Of a DNA stretch of 64,000 bases, positions 55,576 through 64,000 are shown in pieces. Origin of the DNA: Alkanindiges hydrocarboniclasticus (GTDB lineage Bacteria > Pseudomonadota > Gammaproteobacteria > Pseudomonadales > Moraxellaceae); NCBI RefSeq assembly GCF_001982605.1, contig NZ_MLCN01000008.1, positions 1 to 64,000 of the forward strand, in the 5' to 3' direction. The translations under genes and the position numbers were made by a program. The stretch's first letter is position 1, and every line of letters begins with the position of its first letter. The notes under the pieces are model-generated. The model ran no database searches. It was not told where the DNA came from and saw only the letters and a program-made list of their open reading frames with translations.

Positions 55576-56487
55576 TTAATAAACAGGAACGGTTTTTTTA
55601 AGAAAATTAAGCTGGTCTTGCACCACTTGCTCAAATGCATCACCGACATAAATATCAAAATGACCATAGTCATAGTGTTTAATTTCCTTGCGCGGGGTGC
55701 GTTTGGCATGGCGTAAGGTGGCTTTGGCAGGGGCAACCGTATCGGGATCGCAAATACAGAACAACACCGGTGCCTTGATTTTTGGTGTATTGCGACCCGG
55801 ATAGTAGCGAATAATATCCAGCGCAAAACGGGCGGCCACATGGTTCTTATAATCTGGGTCACACTGGGTCAATGCTGTTACCCCTGCAATGGTATCAGCA
55901 GAATTCATCAGGGCTGTTTCACTGGGCAAACCCGACACAGGCACCATAATGGGCTGTTTACCTAGGGCAGCACCAATCCGGTCTCGCAGTGCCAGTGCAG
56001 TAAGCTTGACTGAGGTGACTGGGTTCATCACTAGAGTGGAAGCCAAACCATCGGTAAATGGACACTGTGACAGTACCGCCGCCAGTTCTGGTTCGGAAGC
56101 GGCTGTTGCCAGCACATGCCCACCCGAGAAAGACGACCCCCACAGAATGACTCTTTTGGGGTCTATATCAGGCAGGCTGCGTGCATAGTTAAGCGCGGCT
56201 TTCCAGTCGTCAAGCTGGCACTGAATGTCGAGTAGCTGACGGGGTTGGCCTTCACTATCGCCAAAATAACGGTAATCAAACACCAGACAGGCATACCCTT
56301 GTGCCACAAATCGTTCGGCAAAGGCGGTCAGGCGCATTTTTCGCGTACCGCCCAGACCATGCGCCATCACAATAATGGGAGAAGGCTGAGCTGCGGCCGG
56401 ACGGTAAAGATAAGCACTACATTGAATACCGCCTGAGGCAAACTGGACATTAGCAGGTTGCAACGGATTGGCTACTTTTTTGTTCAT
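55576..56487 (-). CDS. Alpha/beta hydrolase, paralogue of 5924-6811
   Basis: A 303-residue hydrolase with the same layout as the protein at 5924-6811: M-A-H-G-L-G-G near 40, F-D-Y-R-Y-F-G-D-S near 70, the elbow W-G-S-S-F-S-G-G and the C-terminal G-H-F-D. The acid-loop candidate is C-I-C-D-P-D-T near 245. Probably acts on an ester or lactone. It is upstream of the SDR in a minus-strand two-gene unit. ATG 56487 follows GGAATTTTTACC. Confidence 0.86.
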   Translation of the reverse strand: MNKKVANPLQPANVQFASGGIQCSAYLYRPAAAQPSPIIVMAHGLGGTRKMRLTAFAERFVAQGYACLVFDYRYFGDSEGQPRQLLDIQCQLDDWKAALNYARSLPDIDPKRVILWGSSFSGGHVLATAASEPELAAVLSQCPFTDGLASTLVMNPVTSVKLTALALRDRIGAALGKQPIMVPVSGLPSETALMNSADTIAGVTALTQCDPDYKNHVAARFALDIIRYYPGRNTPKIKAPVLFCICDPDTVAPAKATLRHAKRTPRKEIKHYDYGHFDIYVGDAFEQVVQDQLNFLKKTVPVY

Positions 56488-56662
56488 GGTAAAAATTCCA
56501 TCAGGCGGTTGATGATGGGATTTTCAGGCAATGCCGACCAGACAGCTTGACGCTTGCTGCCAGAATGCTTGATATTTTGCGCCATAAAAAAGTTTTTTAG
56601 GCCAAAATGATTGGTCGCGGGATGACACTGAAAAATGACTACTTTCCTGTAGCCTGCTTACT

Positions 56663-57124
56663 TTACTCATCCGCCCTGATCCAGACTTCTGTTCTTCCCA
56701 GCACACTGGTGCCCACATAACCACGCATCTTCAGGCGGCGGCCATCATCAGACAGCTTAGCTTTACCGCGATATATTTTTCCGGAATCGATATCTAATGC
56801 ATAGCCATTAATATATTCATTAGGCTTGCTACCGGGCTTTAAGCCCCACACCAGTTTAAGACCTAACAAGGGTTTATTGTGAAAAGGTGGTGGGCACTTG
56901 GTGCAATACGGATTCTCTTTACGCAGGCTGTTAACAAACCGGTCAATTTTTACTGAGAAGGTGCCATCCGGTTCTTCAGTTACTTCACTAATTGACTTCA
57001 CCACACCGCTTTTGGAATCAACCACTTTCCATTTACCCACAATGGCATTGCTGGCAAACAGCGCGGGTGAGTAAAACAATGCTGCCATGACAAGCAAGCT
57101 GTTTGTTAGAACTTTAATATTCAT
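56663..57124 (-). CDS. Exported DUF2147 protein
   Basis: A 153-residue protein with an N-terminal signal peptide (core L-L-V-M-A-A-L-F-Y, ending near A-L-F-A-S) and a DUF2147 domain, visible as I-V-G-K-W-K-V-V-D and the late G-Y-V-G-T-S-V-L-G-R-T-E-V-W-I-R. A C-x2-C pair (Y-C-T-K-C-P) occurs near residue 74. DUF2147 is a small periplasmic beta-barrel-like domain of unknown function. ATG 57124; a TTG at 57130 also in frame. It lies downstream of the acetoacetate-decarboxylase-like gene. Confidence 0.85.
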   Translation of the reverse strand: MNIKVLTNSLLVMAALFYSPALFASNAIVGKWKVVDSKSGVVKSISEVTEEPDGTFSVKIDRFVNSLRKENPYCTKCPPPFHNKPLLGLKLVWGLKPGSKPNEYINGYALDIDSGKIYRGKAKLSDDGRRLKMRGYVGTSVLGRTEVWIRADE

Positions 57125-57230
57125 GATCAATCCCTGAAAATTTATAATGTTAGATCATCAAAATCCAGAGTAATAAAAGACAGGTTACTTTGACTTTTAA
57201 CGCTAGGTTTTGATGGGTGAGCTATTAATG

Positions 57231-57269
57231 GAAAAATCCCACATGCGGTTGCATCAACAGGTGGGATTT
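57231..57269 (-). terminator. Terminator after the acetoacetate-decarboxylase-like gene
   Basis: Arms AAATCCCAC (57234-57242) and GTGGGATTT (57261-57269); on the minus strand it is followed by TTTTTCC. It lies nine bases after the stop. Confidence 0.8.
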
Positions 57270-57277
57270 AATGACTC

Positions 57278-58327
57278 TTACTTTTTCCCTTCAGGAGCAT
57301 TAAGGGCTTTTAATGGCACTGGCATATGGAGAGCCAGTTGTGCATCCTTAACCACATCAAGACGCAAGATTTTGTTGGCACCCAGTTCATCCAGTAAGCG
57401 GCTCAGTGGGCCGCCGTGACGTACCAGTTTCACATTTCTGGGGAAAAGCTGTTGCCCATATGACAGCGTGTTGGACTGCACCGAAGCCTGATGCCATACG
57501 CCATCAATCTGGTTGAGCATGGTTTTGGTTTCCAGATGCGATTGCGGTTTCACATTTTTCATGGCAGGCAGCGGGGCAGTCAGGCTTAAGTCGGTTTTGC
57601 CGTGGGTATCGTTTAGGCTTGCATTGACTTGTGTGCCAATATTGACATCAATACTGGTGAGCCATTTGGGGAGCTGATAACCATAGACACCACGGACCCG
57701 GGCAATTTCGGTATCGACCGGTAAAGCCAGCACATGGCCATAAAAATGACGATTACGCATGGCACCGAACAGTTCCGCTGCATTCAGTCCCTTGGCATTT
57801 GGCTTGCGCACCACCACAGCCACCGACACCTCATCGTAGGGGTCGTTATCAGCGACGTTATAGGAAAAAAAGGTGAGTGACACCAAGCCGTAGCCGGGCA
57901 ATGCCTGTAATGGTTCAAGCGGCGCCGGTAGTTTTTTCCGTAGGCGTGACACAGGTGCCAGCATCAATACTTGAACATTGCTGGTGCGATAAAAGAAATT
58001 GGGTGTCCAGACTGGACCAACCCGGCTATTCACCAGTTTTTTAGGGATAGTACGGAAAAAGTCAATATTACCGGCAGCGGGATCTTTGGCCACTTCATTG
58101 AGGTCAGGATTCATGCGGAAACGGTCGTAATAGCCCCCTTTTGGCACTTTGACTTTCTGGTTGCCATATTCAATTTCAACAAATTGCTGGGAGGTTTTAT
58201 TCGCTGGTTGACTGGATGGGCTGGCCTTAACGGTCACTGTTGAGTCAATTGCATGCGCATGGGTAGCCATCAAAACAACAATTGCTGTAGCTGACCACCA
58301 GGGTCTGAAATTCTTACGGTTAAACAT
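57278..58327 (-). CDS. Exported acetoacetate decarboxylase-like protein
   Basis: A 349-residue protein whose core (about 60-330) has the layout of the acetoacetate decarboxylase fold, including Y-G-Y-Q-L-P-K-W-L near residue 220, where the Lys corresponds to the family's Schiff-base lysine. Unusually, it carries an N-terminal signal peptide (S-A-T-A-I-V-V-L-M-A-T-H-A-H-A), suggesting a periplasmic location. Many such members in Acinetobacter-like genomes have no proven decarboxylase activity. It may have its own terminator and so be separate from the DUF2147 gene. Confidence 0.8.
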   Translation of the reverse strand: MFNRKNFRPWWSATAIVVLMATHAHAIDSTVTVKASPSSQPANKTSQQFVEIEYGNQKVKVPKGGYYDRFRMNPDLNEVAKDPAAGNIDFFRTIPKKLVNSRVGPVWTPNFFYRTSNVQVLMLAPVSRLRKKLPAPLEPLQALPGYGLVSLTFFSYNVADNDPYDEVSVAVVVRKPNAKGLNAAELFGAMRNRHFYGHVLALPVDTEIARVRGVYGYQLPKWLTSIDVNIGTQVNASLNDTHGKTDLSLTAPLPAMKNVKPQSHLETKTMLNQIDGVWHQASVQSNTLSYGQQLFPRNVKLVRHGGPLSRLLDELGANKILRLDVVKDAQLALHMPVPLKALNAPEGKK

Positions 58328-58695
58328 TTCGGGTTTCTCATCATTTGTCCTGATGAAATGCTAAGTTTAAAGTGTGGTTGAAGGTCAAGCGTTTTTTGAT
58401 ACCGCTGATGATAAGGGCATCAGGCTTGCCTATGGCTGGGGTAACCAGTGCGTTAAGGCCTGCGTCCGCCATTGCCGGATCATTCATGTCCTGACAAATA
58501 AAGACCAGTTTACTGATCCAGTCAGCATTCCAATGAAACCTTAAATGCAATCTGTGGTGTTTAAAGCTATTATTTTTACTGTGGCTAATTATGTTATTGG
58601 CGTTGGCTATTACGTTTTTTAATCGTAATTTCTCTAATAAATCGACTAAAAATAGGACTAAACTGTAAAAAAGCCAAGGAAGTCAGGGATTTTAA
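58328..58695. other. Divergent promoter region (368 bp)
   Basis: Between the divergent exported decarboxylase-like gene and the GAF-PAS-GGDEF-EAL gene. Small inverted words occur (TCATCA/TGATGA near 58336-58354; ATTACG/CGTAAT near 58608-58628). No gene is supported; a 69-codon minus-strand ORF here has no family resemblance. Confidence 0.45.
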
Positions 58696-61260
58696 ATGAA
58701 TCGTTATGATGATCAGGATACTTACCACATTTTTAATCTCATTGGTCAACATACTGAACTCAAACTGATTTTGGACACAGTTTCCAGATGGCTTGAATCG
58801 CGTATTCCAGACGCTCTGGTTACCATCATGCTGTATTCCGAACACGACCAGACATTAAGGCTGACTACAGGAAAACAGCATTTTTCTGAACAGTACTGCA
58901 CAGCAATCGATCAGTTAAAAATTGGTCCTCATCAAGGAACCTGTGGTGCCGCAGCATTTTTGCGCACGCTGGTCATTAGTGAAAACCTGAGGCAAGACCC
59001 TAACTGGCAGCCTTATCAGGATCTGCTGAAGACAGAAGGATTATCTACCTGCTGGTCTACCCCCATTATCAGTGCAGGCGGGGTTTTGTATGGCACTTTT
59101 GCCGCGTACTACCGCACACCACAAAAACCGGATGAACAGCATATCAGGCTGCTACAACAGGCTGCGGTATGGGTGGCTTTGGCCATTGAGCTAGATTATG
59201 AACGCCAGCGCAGACTGGCCATGACTGAAAAATATAGCTCCTTTTATACCTATCATCCCGATGTGATTTTTGAGCTTGACCAGCAGGGATATATTGTCAG
59301 TACCAATATTACTGCCCGCAAGATCACCGGGTATTCCGAAGAGCAGATTCAGGGCCGGCATTTCAACGATTTTTTACCGGCTGAATATCATGCCCTTGCT
59401 GATTCAGTCTTTGAGCAGGTTCTTCAGGGACATGCGCAGCATTATGAAATGCCCGGCTATCATGCTTCTGGCGAGATTATGTGGTTTGATCTAACCAACT
59501 TGCCTATCAAGCAAAATCAGCAGGTTACCGGGGTATTTGGGATCGCGCGCGACATTACGCTACGCCGCAAAAATCAGGAAAACCTACGGCTATTGGAGCG
59601 TGGGGTGAGTGCCAGTTCCAACGGGATTATCATTACTGATGCCTCTGAGGAATTATTAATTGTTTATGTTAATCCTGCTTTTTTAACCATGACTGGCTAT
59701 AGCCGGGAAGAGGTCATTGGGCAACCCTGCCGTTTTTTACAAGTCCCTGAAACAGAGCTGCATAAGATTGCATTGATCAATCAGGCCGTCAGAGAACAAA
59801 AAGAATTTCAGATCAGCATCAAGAATTACCGTAAAGATGGTAGCTGGTTCTGGAGCCGTTTAATGCTGGGGCCTGTTTTTGATAAAGAGGGCAATTGCAC
59901 TCATTTTCTGGGAATTCAGGAGGATATTACCCAGCAGCGTATTCATGAGGACTATATTGCGCATCAGCATACCCATGACCAGCTAACCGACTTGCCAAAC
60001 CGGCAGACGTTTGAAGGTCTTTTGCAGCAGGCGTATGAAGCCCAGCCTGATAGCCTACAGCCATTAACTTTGTTTTATATAGACCTCGATGATTTTCAAT
60101 CGATGAATGACAGTCTGGGCCATGTAATTGGCGACCAGATTATAAAAAGTGTTAGTGAGCGTTTGCAGGGGCTGTTACAGCAGGCAGATGTGCTAAGTCG
60201 TTTTAACGGTGATGAATTTGTATTACTGATGATAGGACTACACGACCAGAAAAGTGGCATTGCTGTCGCTGAAAAAATCCTGAACATTTTTTCACAACCA
60301 TTCCAGATTAACAGTCACAAGATACATTTAAGTGTCAGCATTGGCATTGTGGCCAATAACAGCAGCATACAGCGGTCTTCCGAACTGTTAAATCAGGCGA
60401 TTATGGCAATGAAGGAAGCCAAAAATCAGGGGCGCAATACCTGGCACTGGTATGAAGAAACCAGTAAAAAAATGGCACCAGAAATGGACTATAGCTATTT
60501 ACGTCTGGAGCTCATGGAAGCATTGCGGGAAGAGCAGTTCAGCCTGTTTTATCAACCGCTGATTGATCCAGTAACCGGGCTGGTCAAGGGTGTAGAGGCA
60601 CTGATTCGCTGGTTTCATCCCGAGCGTGGCTATATTTTTCCTGATGTGTTTATTCCTCTGGCTGAAAGAACAGGGCAGATTATTGCCATTGGCCAATGGG
60701 TACTCAAAAAAGCCTGTCGGGATATTGCCGAATGGAACCGCACTCATCAAAGCCAGCTAACGGTTTCGGTAAATATCTCTCCGCTACAGTTCCGCAGGAC
60801 AGGCTTTTTGCAGGAGCTGGAATATGCCTTAACAATCAGCGAACTGCCTGCTGAGCTACTAAAAATTGAAATTACAGAAGGCATGGTTATTATCGGGGCA
60901 GACCGGGCCATAGAAATTTTAAAATCAATTCGGAATCTGGGCGTACAGGTGGCCATTGATGACTTTGGCACAGGTTATTCAAGTTTGAGTTACCTGCGCC
61001 GTTTACCCATTAATCAAATCAAGCTAGACCGTAGTTTTATTGAGCATTTGACAGAAAATGATCAGGATGCCGCGATTGTGCAGTCCATTATCCATCTGGC
61101 CCATCAACTGGATCTGGAGGTTGTGGCTGAAGGTGTCGAAACCTTAAAGCAGGCCAGTTTTCTGCATCAGCAGGGCTGTGACCTTGTGCAGGGTTATTTT
61201 TATGCACGGCCTGCACCACTCAGCGATTTAAAACTCACCTATATTGCCTTAGCCGATTAA
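58696..61260 (+). CDS. GAF-PAS-PAS-GGDEF-EAL c-di-GMP protein
   Basis: An 854-residue soluble protein. Order: GAF (about 10-160), two PAS domains (about 175-290 and 300-415), GGDEF (about 430-590) and EAL (about 600-850). The GGDEF loop is degenerate (F-N-G-D-E-F rather than G-G-D-E-F), so cyclase activity is doubtful. The EAL is complete: V-E-A-L, N-I-S, E-I-T-E-G, D-D-F-G-T-G-Y-S-S, K-L-D-R-S-F-I and E-G-V-E-T. Probably a sensory c-di-GMP phosphodiesterase, with the GGDEF as GTP-sensing. ATG 58696 follows CAGGGATTTTAA. Confidence 0.94.
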   Translation: MNRYDDQDTYHIFNLIGQHTELKLILDTVSRWLESRIPDALVTIMLYSEHDQTLRLTTGKQHFSEQYCTAIDQLKIGPHQGTCGAAAFLRTLVISENLRQDPNWQPYQDLLKTEGLSTCWSTPIISAGGVLYGTFAAYYRTPQKPDEQHIRLLQQAAVWVALAIELDYERQRRLAMTEKYSSFYTYHPDVIFELDQQGYIVSTNITARKITGYSEEQIQGRHFNDFLPAEYHALADSVFEQVLQGHAQHYEMPGYHASGEIMWFDLTNLPIKQNQQVTGVFGIARDITLRRKNQENLRLLERGVSASSNGIIITDASEELLIVYVNPAFLTMTGYSREEVIGQPCRFLQVPETELHKIALINQAVREQKEFQISIKNYRKDGSWFWSRLMLGPVFDKEGNCTHFLGIQEDITQQRIHEDYIAHQHTHDQLTDLPNRQTFEGLLQQAYEAQPDSLQPLTLFYIDLDDFQSMNDSLGHVIGDQIIKSVSERLQGLLQQADVLSRFNGDEFVLLMIGLHDQKSGIAVAEKILNIFSQPFQINSHKIHLSVSIGIVANNSSIQRSSELLNQAIMAMKEAKNQGRNTWHWYEETSKKMAPEMDYSYLRLELMEALREEQFSLFYQPLIDPVTGLVKGVEALIRWFHPERGYIFPDVFIPLAERTGQIIAIGQWVLKKACRDIAEWNRTHQSQLTVSVNISPLQFRRTGFLQELEYALTISELPAELLKIEITEGMVIIGADRAIEILKSIRNLGVQVAIDDFGTGYSSLSYLRRLPINQIKLDRSFIEHLTENDQDAAIVQSIIHLAHQLDLEVVAEGVETLKQASFLHQQGCDLVQGYFYARPAPLSDLKLTYIALAD

Positions 61261-61295
61261 ACACCTGTGCTATAGATCCATGAATGCCATGGTTT

Positions 61296-61331
61296 GGCCC
61301 TATCTATTGAGCTATCGTAGAGGCCTTTTTT
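61296..61331 (+). terminator. Possible terminator of the EAL gene
   Basis: GGCC-C-TA (61296-61302) can pair with TAG-A-GGCC (61318-61325), followed by six T. The stem is short with a bulge, so confidence is moderate. Confidence 0.5.
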
Positions 61332-61492
61332 AGGCTGTTATAGAACCTATTACCTTATCTTTCCCGACTTAAGCCATTGGTTTTAGTGGCCATCACTTGT
61401 TAATGGCACAGCTTGGCTCTTGGTTTTTCTGCTTGTTTTTAGCCTCACTTTCTAATTTTTCTACAAGATCGATAAATATTCTTAAGAAAAGA

Positions 61493-61520
61493 TTGACTAG
61501 TAATGATAATTAGTATCATT
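61493..61520 (+). promoter_or_regulatory. Fur-box-like operator with adjacent -35
   Basis: AATGATAAT-T-AGTATCATT (61502-61520) is a palindrome with one mismatch, containing the nine central bases of the Fur consensus. A TTGACT -35-like hexamer (61493-61498) directly precedes it, placing the operator over the promoter of the downstream receptor. Iron-dependent repression is inferred. Confidence 0.8.
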
Positions 61521-61777
61521 TATGTTTTTGTTATGTTAAAGTTCCGCCAAAATTAAGTTACTGTATTTTCGATCTTTAATCAGATGGGTTGGGCATCTTT
61601 ATGCCTGAGCGTGCCGGTAGTTGAGTTGCTATCCAGTGACTTGCATTTGAATGGTATGTGGGACCCAGATATTGAGATTCTCTTGTCTTACTGTTCAAGC
61701 GTACAGCGAGCTGAAATACAGCAGTTTGGTTAACTGGCTATTTGTTGAAAGCAAGTGTATTTAAAGGGCGTGCTTAT

Positions 61778-63979
61778 ATGTTTAAATCTTCTCATTCCAC
61801 CATGAAGCCGTTGTATGTGGCCATGCAAATGGTATTTCTGACCTCGGGTTGTCTGCTGGGCGAAACGGTTATCGCCGCAGAAACTACGACTGATAATGCA
61901 GGTAATGGTCAAAACACAGAGCTATCAACAATTGTAGTCACTGCTAACAAAACTGCGGTAACAGAAGGGTCAGAAAGCTATACCGCCAGCTCAGCCAGTA
62001 CCGCCACCAAGCTGAATCTTTCCTTACGCGATACACCGCAAGCGGTAAAAGTCTATACCCGTGAGTATCTGGATGACCGCAATATTGACTCTTTGCAGGA
62101 GCTGATGAGCACTGTAACCGGGGTTACCGCCTCACGCACTGATGAGCGTCAGAACTATTATGCGCGTGGTTTTCAGGTCGACTATACCTTAATTGATGGT
62201 ATGCCCAGCACGCTAAACCTGTCCGAAGGCGACATGGACTTAAGTATTTTTGACCGGGTAGAAGTGGTAAAAGGCGCCAATGGCTTAATGACCGGGGCAG
62301 GCAATCCGGCCATTGGCTTAAATATGATTCGCAAGCATGCCAATGCCAGAGAGTTAACCGGTAGCGTGAATGCAAGTGTAGGCTCATGGAACAACTATTC
62401 CAGTTCAGCCGATATTTCAGCGCCCTTAAATGCTGATGGTTCGCTGCGTGGGCGGGTATTTGTCAAGCATTCGGATGAAGATTCCTATATGGATTTTTAT
62501 GCCAGAGAGCGCAACGTGGCCTATGGTGCCATTGATTATGACCTTACGGACAGCACCAGTTTATCGCTGGCAGCAACCTATCAGGAATTAAACCGGGATG
62601 GCATTCGCTGGGGTGGCTTGCCAGCATTTTATAACGATGGCAGCCGTACCAAATTTGATCGTTCCCTGACTGTTAGCTCGGACTGGACTTACTGGAATGT
62701 AGATACCACGGCGTTATTTGCTGGCCTTAAACAAAAGCTCTATGGTGATATTAATTTAAACCTTAACTATTCCTATCGCCGTGATGATAAGGAATCGGCA
62801 TTGTTATACATTGCAGGCAAGGTCGATAAGGCAACCAATAGAAGCTTGGGCGCGGTATCGGTTTATTCTTCCGAAAAGCGTAATGATGAAAACAATATTG
62901 ATGTGTATGTTTCTGCGCCGTTTAGTATTGCAGGGCGTGAGCAGGAAATTATAGTTGGTGGCTCCTGGAATAAAAATGAATCGCTAAAAGATAATTTCGG
63001 CACCATTCAAGGAAAGAAAGAAGGAACAAATGATCTGGATATTAATACGCCCAATTATCTGGATTTTTCCCACATGAATACCCAGTTGCTAACGCCAATT
63101 ACCAATCCAAATAAAATTGCGCTAAATGAAACCACTCAGACAGGTGTTTATCTTGCAGGTAAGTTTCAAGTGCTGGATGCCTTAAAAGTGGTGGCTGGCG
63201 CTCGCTTATCCGACTGGGAATTTACAGCAGAAGACGGTAAGGGCAACCGAGAGTTTACTAATGAGCTAACGCCATATTTTGGTGTAATTTATGATGTAGC
63301 CCGTGATCACTCGCTGTATGCCAGTTATACCGATATCTTTAAGCCGCAAAATCGTCGGGATGAAAATGCCAACTATCTAGGCCCTATAGTTGGCCGTAAC
63401 TATGAAACCGGGGTTAAAAGTGAATGGTTTGATAGCCGGTTAAATACTGCCTTATCGATCTTTAGAATCGAACAGGATAACTATGCTCAAGAAATTTCAG
63501 GCGTTTCTGTACCTGTAAATGGCGCTACAAATACTTTTGAACAGGCCTATCGCGCCGCTGATGGCGTAGTGAGTGAAGGCGTTGAGTTTGAAATGGATGG
63601 CGAAATTAATGACAACTGGGGCATTAACTTTGGTATTGCCAATTTTGAAGCCAAAGATGCTCAAGATGTTAAGGTCAATACAAATAACTCACGCACTACC
63701 TCTAACCTGTTTGTCAAATACAAAATGGACAAATGGCGTGCCGGTGCGGGTTTAAACTACAGAAGTAAAATTTATTTAGGTACAGGCGAGGCTCGTATTG
63801 ATCAAAGTGAATTATTTCTGGCCAGCGCAATGTTGGGCTATCAAGTTGATCCCAATATCAGTGTTCAGCTCAACCTTGAAAACCTGTTTGACAAGGAATA
63901 CTACGAAGGCATTGGTGCCAATAGCATGAACTATGGTGCACCACGCAATGCGACCTTGGGTGTGCGTTATAAGTTTTAA
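61778..63979 (+). CDS. TonB-dependent siderophore receptor
   Basis: A 733-residue outer-membrane receptor. A signal peptide (hydrophobic core P-L-Y-V-A-M-Q-M-V-F-L near residue 9-19) leads to a TonB box-like T-I-V-V-T-A near the mature N terminus, then a plug domain with R-D-T-P-Q-A-V (95-101 region) and Y-A-R-G-F near 130, and a 22-strand barrel ending L-G-V-R-Y-K-F with the terminal Phe used by the BAM machine. TTG 61742 is in frame, but ATG 61778 follows AAAGGG. It imports an Fe(III)-siderophore of unknown identity. Confidence 0.93.
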   Translation: MFKSSHSTMKPLYVAMQMVFLTSGCLLGETVIAAETTTDNAGNGQNTELSTIVVTANKTAVTEGSESYTASSASTATKLNLSLRDTPQAVKVYTREYLDDRNIDSLQELMSTVTGVTASRTDERQNYYARGFQVDYTLIDGMPSTLNLSEGDMDLSIFDRVEVVKGANGLMTGAGNPAIGLNMIRKHANARELTGSVNASVGSWNNYSSSADISAPLNADGSLRGRVFVKHSDEDSYMDFYARERNVAYGAIDYDLTDSTSLSLAATYQELNRDGIRWGGLPAFYNDGSRTKFDRSLTVSSDWTYWNVDTTALFAGLKQKLYGDINLNLNYSYRRDDKESALLYIAGKVDKATNRSLGAVSVYSSEKRNDENNIDVYVSAPFSIAGREQEIIVGGSWNKNESLKDNFGTIQGKKEGTNDLDINTPNYLDFSHMNTQLLTPITNPNKIALNETTQTGVYLAGKFQVLDALKVVAGARLSDWEFTAEDGKGNREFTNELTPYFGVIYDVARDHSLYASYTDIFKPQNRRDENANYLGPIVGRNYETGVKSEWFDSRLNTALSIFRIEQDNYAQEISGVSVPVNGATNTFEQAYRAADGVVSEGVEFEMDGEINDNWGINFGIANFEAKDAQDVKVNTNNSRTTSNLFVKYKMDKWRAGAGLNYRSKIYLGTGEARIDQSELFLASAMLGYQVDPNISVQLNLENLFDKEYYEGIGANSMNYGAPRNATLGVRYKF

Positions 63980-64000
63980 TGATCAAAATTTCAGATAGGT

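Larger units (their letters stand above)
61261..61777. other. Region upstream of the TonB receptor (517 bp)
   Basis: Contains the possible terminator 61296-61331 behind the EAL gene and the Fur-box-like palindrome. The remaining leader (about 250 bases) before the receptor start holds no convincing gene. Confidence 0.6.

Overview
The window looks like a chromosomal segment of a gammaproteobacterium of the Moraxellaceae (Acinetobacter/Alkanindiges-like). The reasons are the gene set and order (yibN-grxC-secB, cysD-cysN, coaD-yfhL-rnpB, a lipase followed by its steric foldase), a mid-40s G+C impression, and a four-gene operon of exported proteins with the N-terminal motif of the Acinetobacter 'Fil' putative pilus proteins. 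The genus cannot be fixed from the sequence alone. There is no transposase, integrase, phage gene or CRISPR array.

Layout. 1-5.2 kb: 3' part of a giant Ig-like repeat surface protein, cut by the left edge, with a 275-bp perfect internal repeat, closed by a bidirectional terminator. 5.3-9.2 kb: small housekeeping genes (rhodanese-fold sulfurtransferases, a 35-residue lipoprotein, an alpha/beta hydrolase, trxC, two hotdog thioesterases, yajQ). 9.2-15.3 kb: mnmC with an unusual repetitive linker, a coiled-coil membrane protein, yciI, yciB, the PHP exonuclease rnm, a bestrophin-like channel and radC. 15.5-21.6 kb: coaBC, a YdcF-type protein, yibN-grxC-secB, rsgA and orn, with a probable minus-strand small RNA between rsgA and orn. 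21.8-26.9 kb: a membrane diguanylate cyclase, a Bax inhibitor-1 protein, an unrecognised protein, a GST and two translationally coupled, catalytically atypical SDR-fold proteins. 27.1-34.5 kb: a DUF1800-DUF1501 export pair, metG, mrp (with a palindromic insert in its linker) and dcd.

34.7-41.6 kb is the most distinctive region. It is an AT-rich, four-gene, same-strand operon of exported proteins that share a short N-terminal motif and recurrent closely spaced cysteine pairs. Its leader has three successive palindromes and it ends in a strong bidirectional terminator. It is the best candidate for a poorly described surface system, and the giant Ig-like protein at the left edge may be a functional partner (inference).

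41.6-46.7 kb: sulfate activation (cysN, cysD), smpB, coaD, a YfhL ferredoxin, the RNase P RNA and an elongator tRNA-Met with a clear sigma-70 promoter. 47.1-58.3 kb: a lipid/ester-metabolism neighbourhood: a beta-lactamase-fold serine hydrolase, two AraC regulators with arabinose-binding-type N termini, two classical SDRs, a secreted lipase with its foldase, an alpha/beta hydrolase paralogous to the one at 5.9 kb, a DUF2147 protein and an exported acetoacetate-decarboxylase-like protein. 58.7-61.3 kb: a GAF-PAS-PAS-GGDEF-EAL protein with a degenerate GGDEF motif. 61.5-64 kb: a Fur-box-like palindrome followed by a TonB-dependent siderophore receptor.

How the parts fit: most genes are household functions. 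Three sets look adaptive: cell-surface adhesion or fibre proteins (left edge and 35-41.5 kb), secreted lipase and associated oxidoreductases/hydrolases (47-58 kb), and iron uptake (right edge). Two c-di-GMP enzymes (21.8 kb synthesis, 58.7 kb probable degradation) could link surface behaviour to signalling, but nothing in the sequence proves that link.
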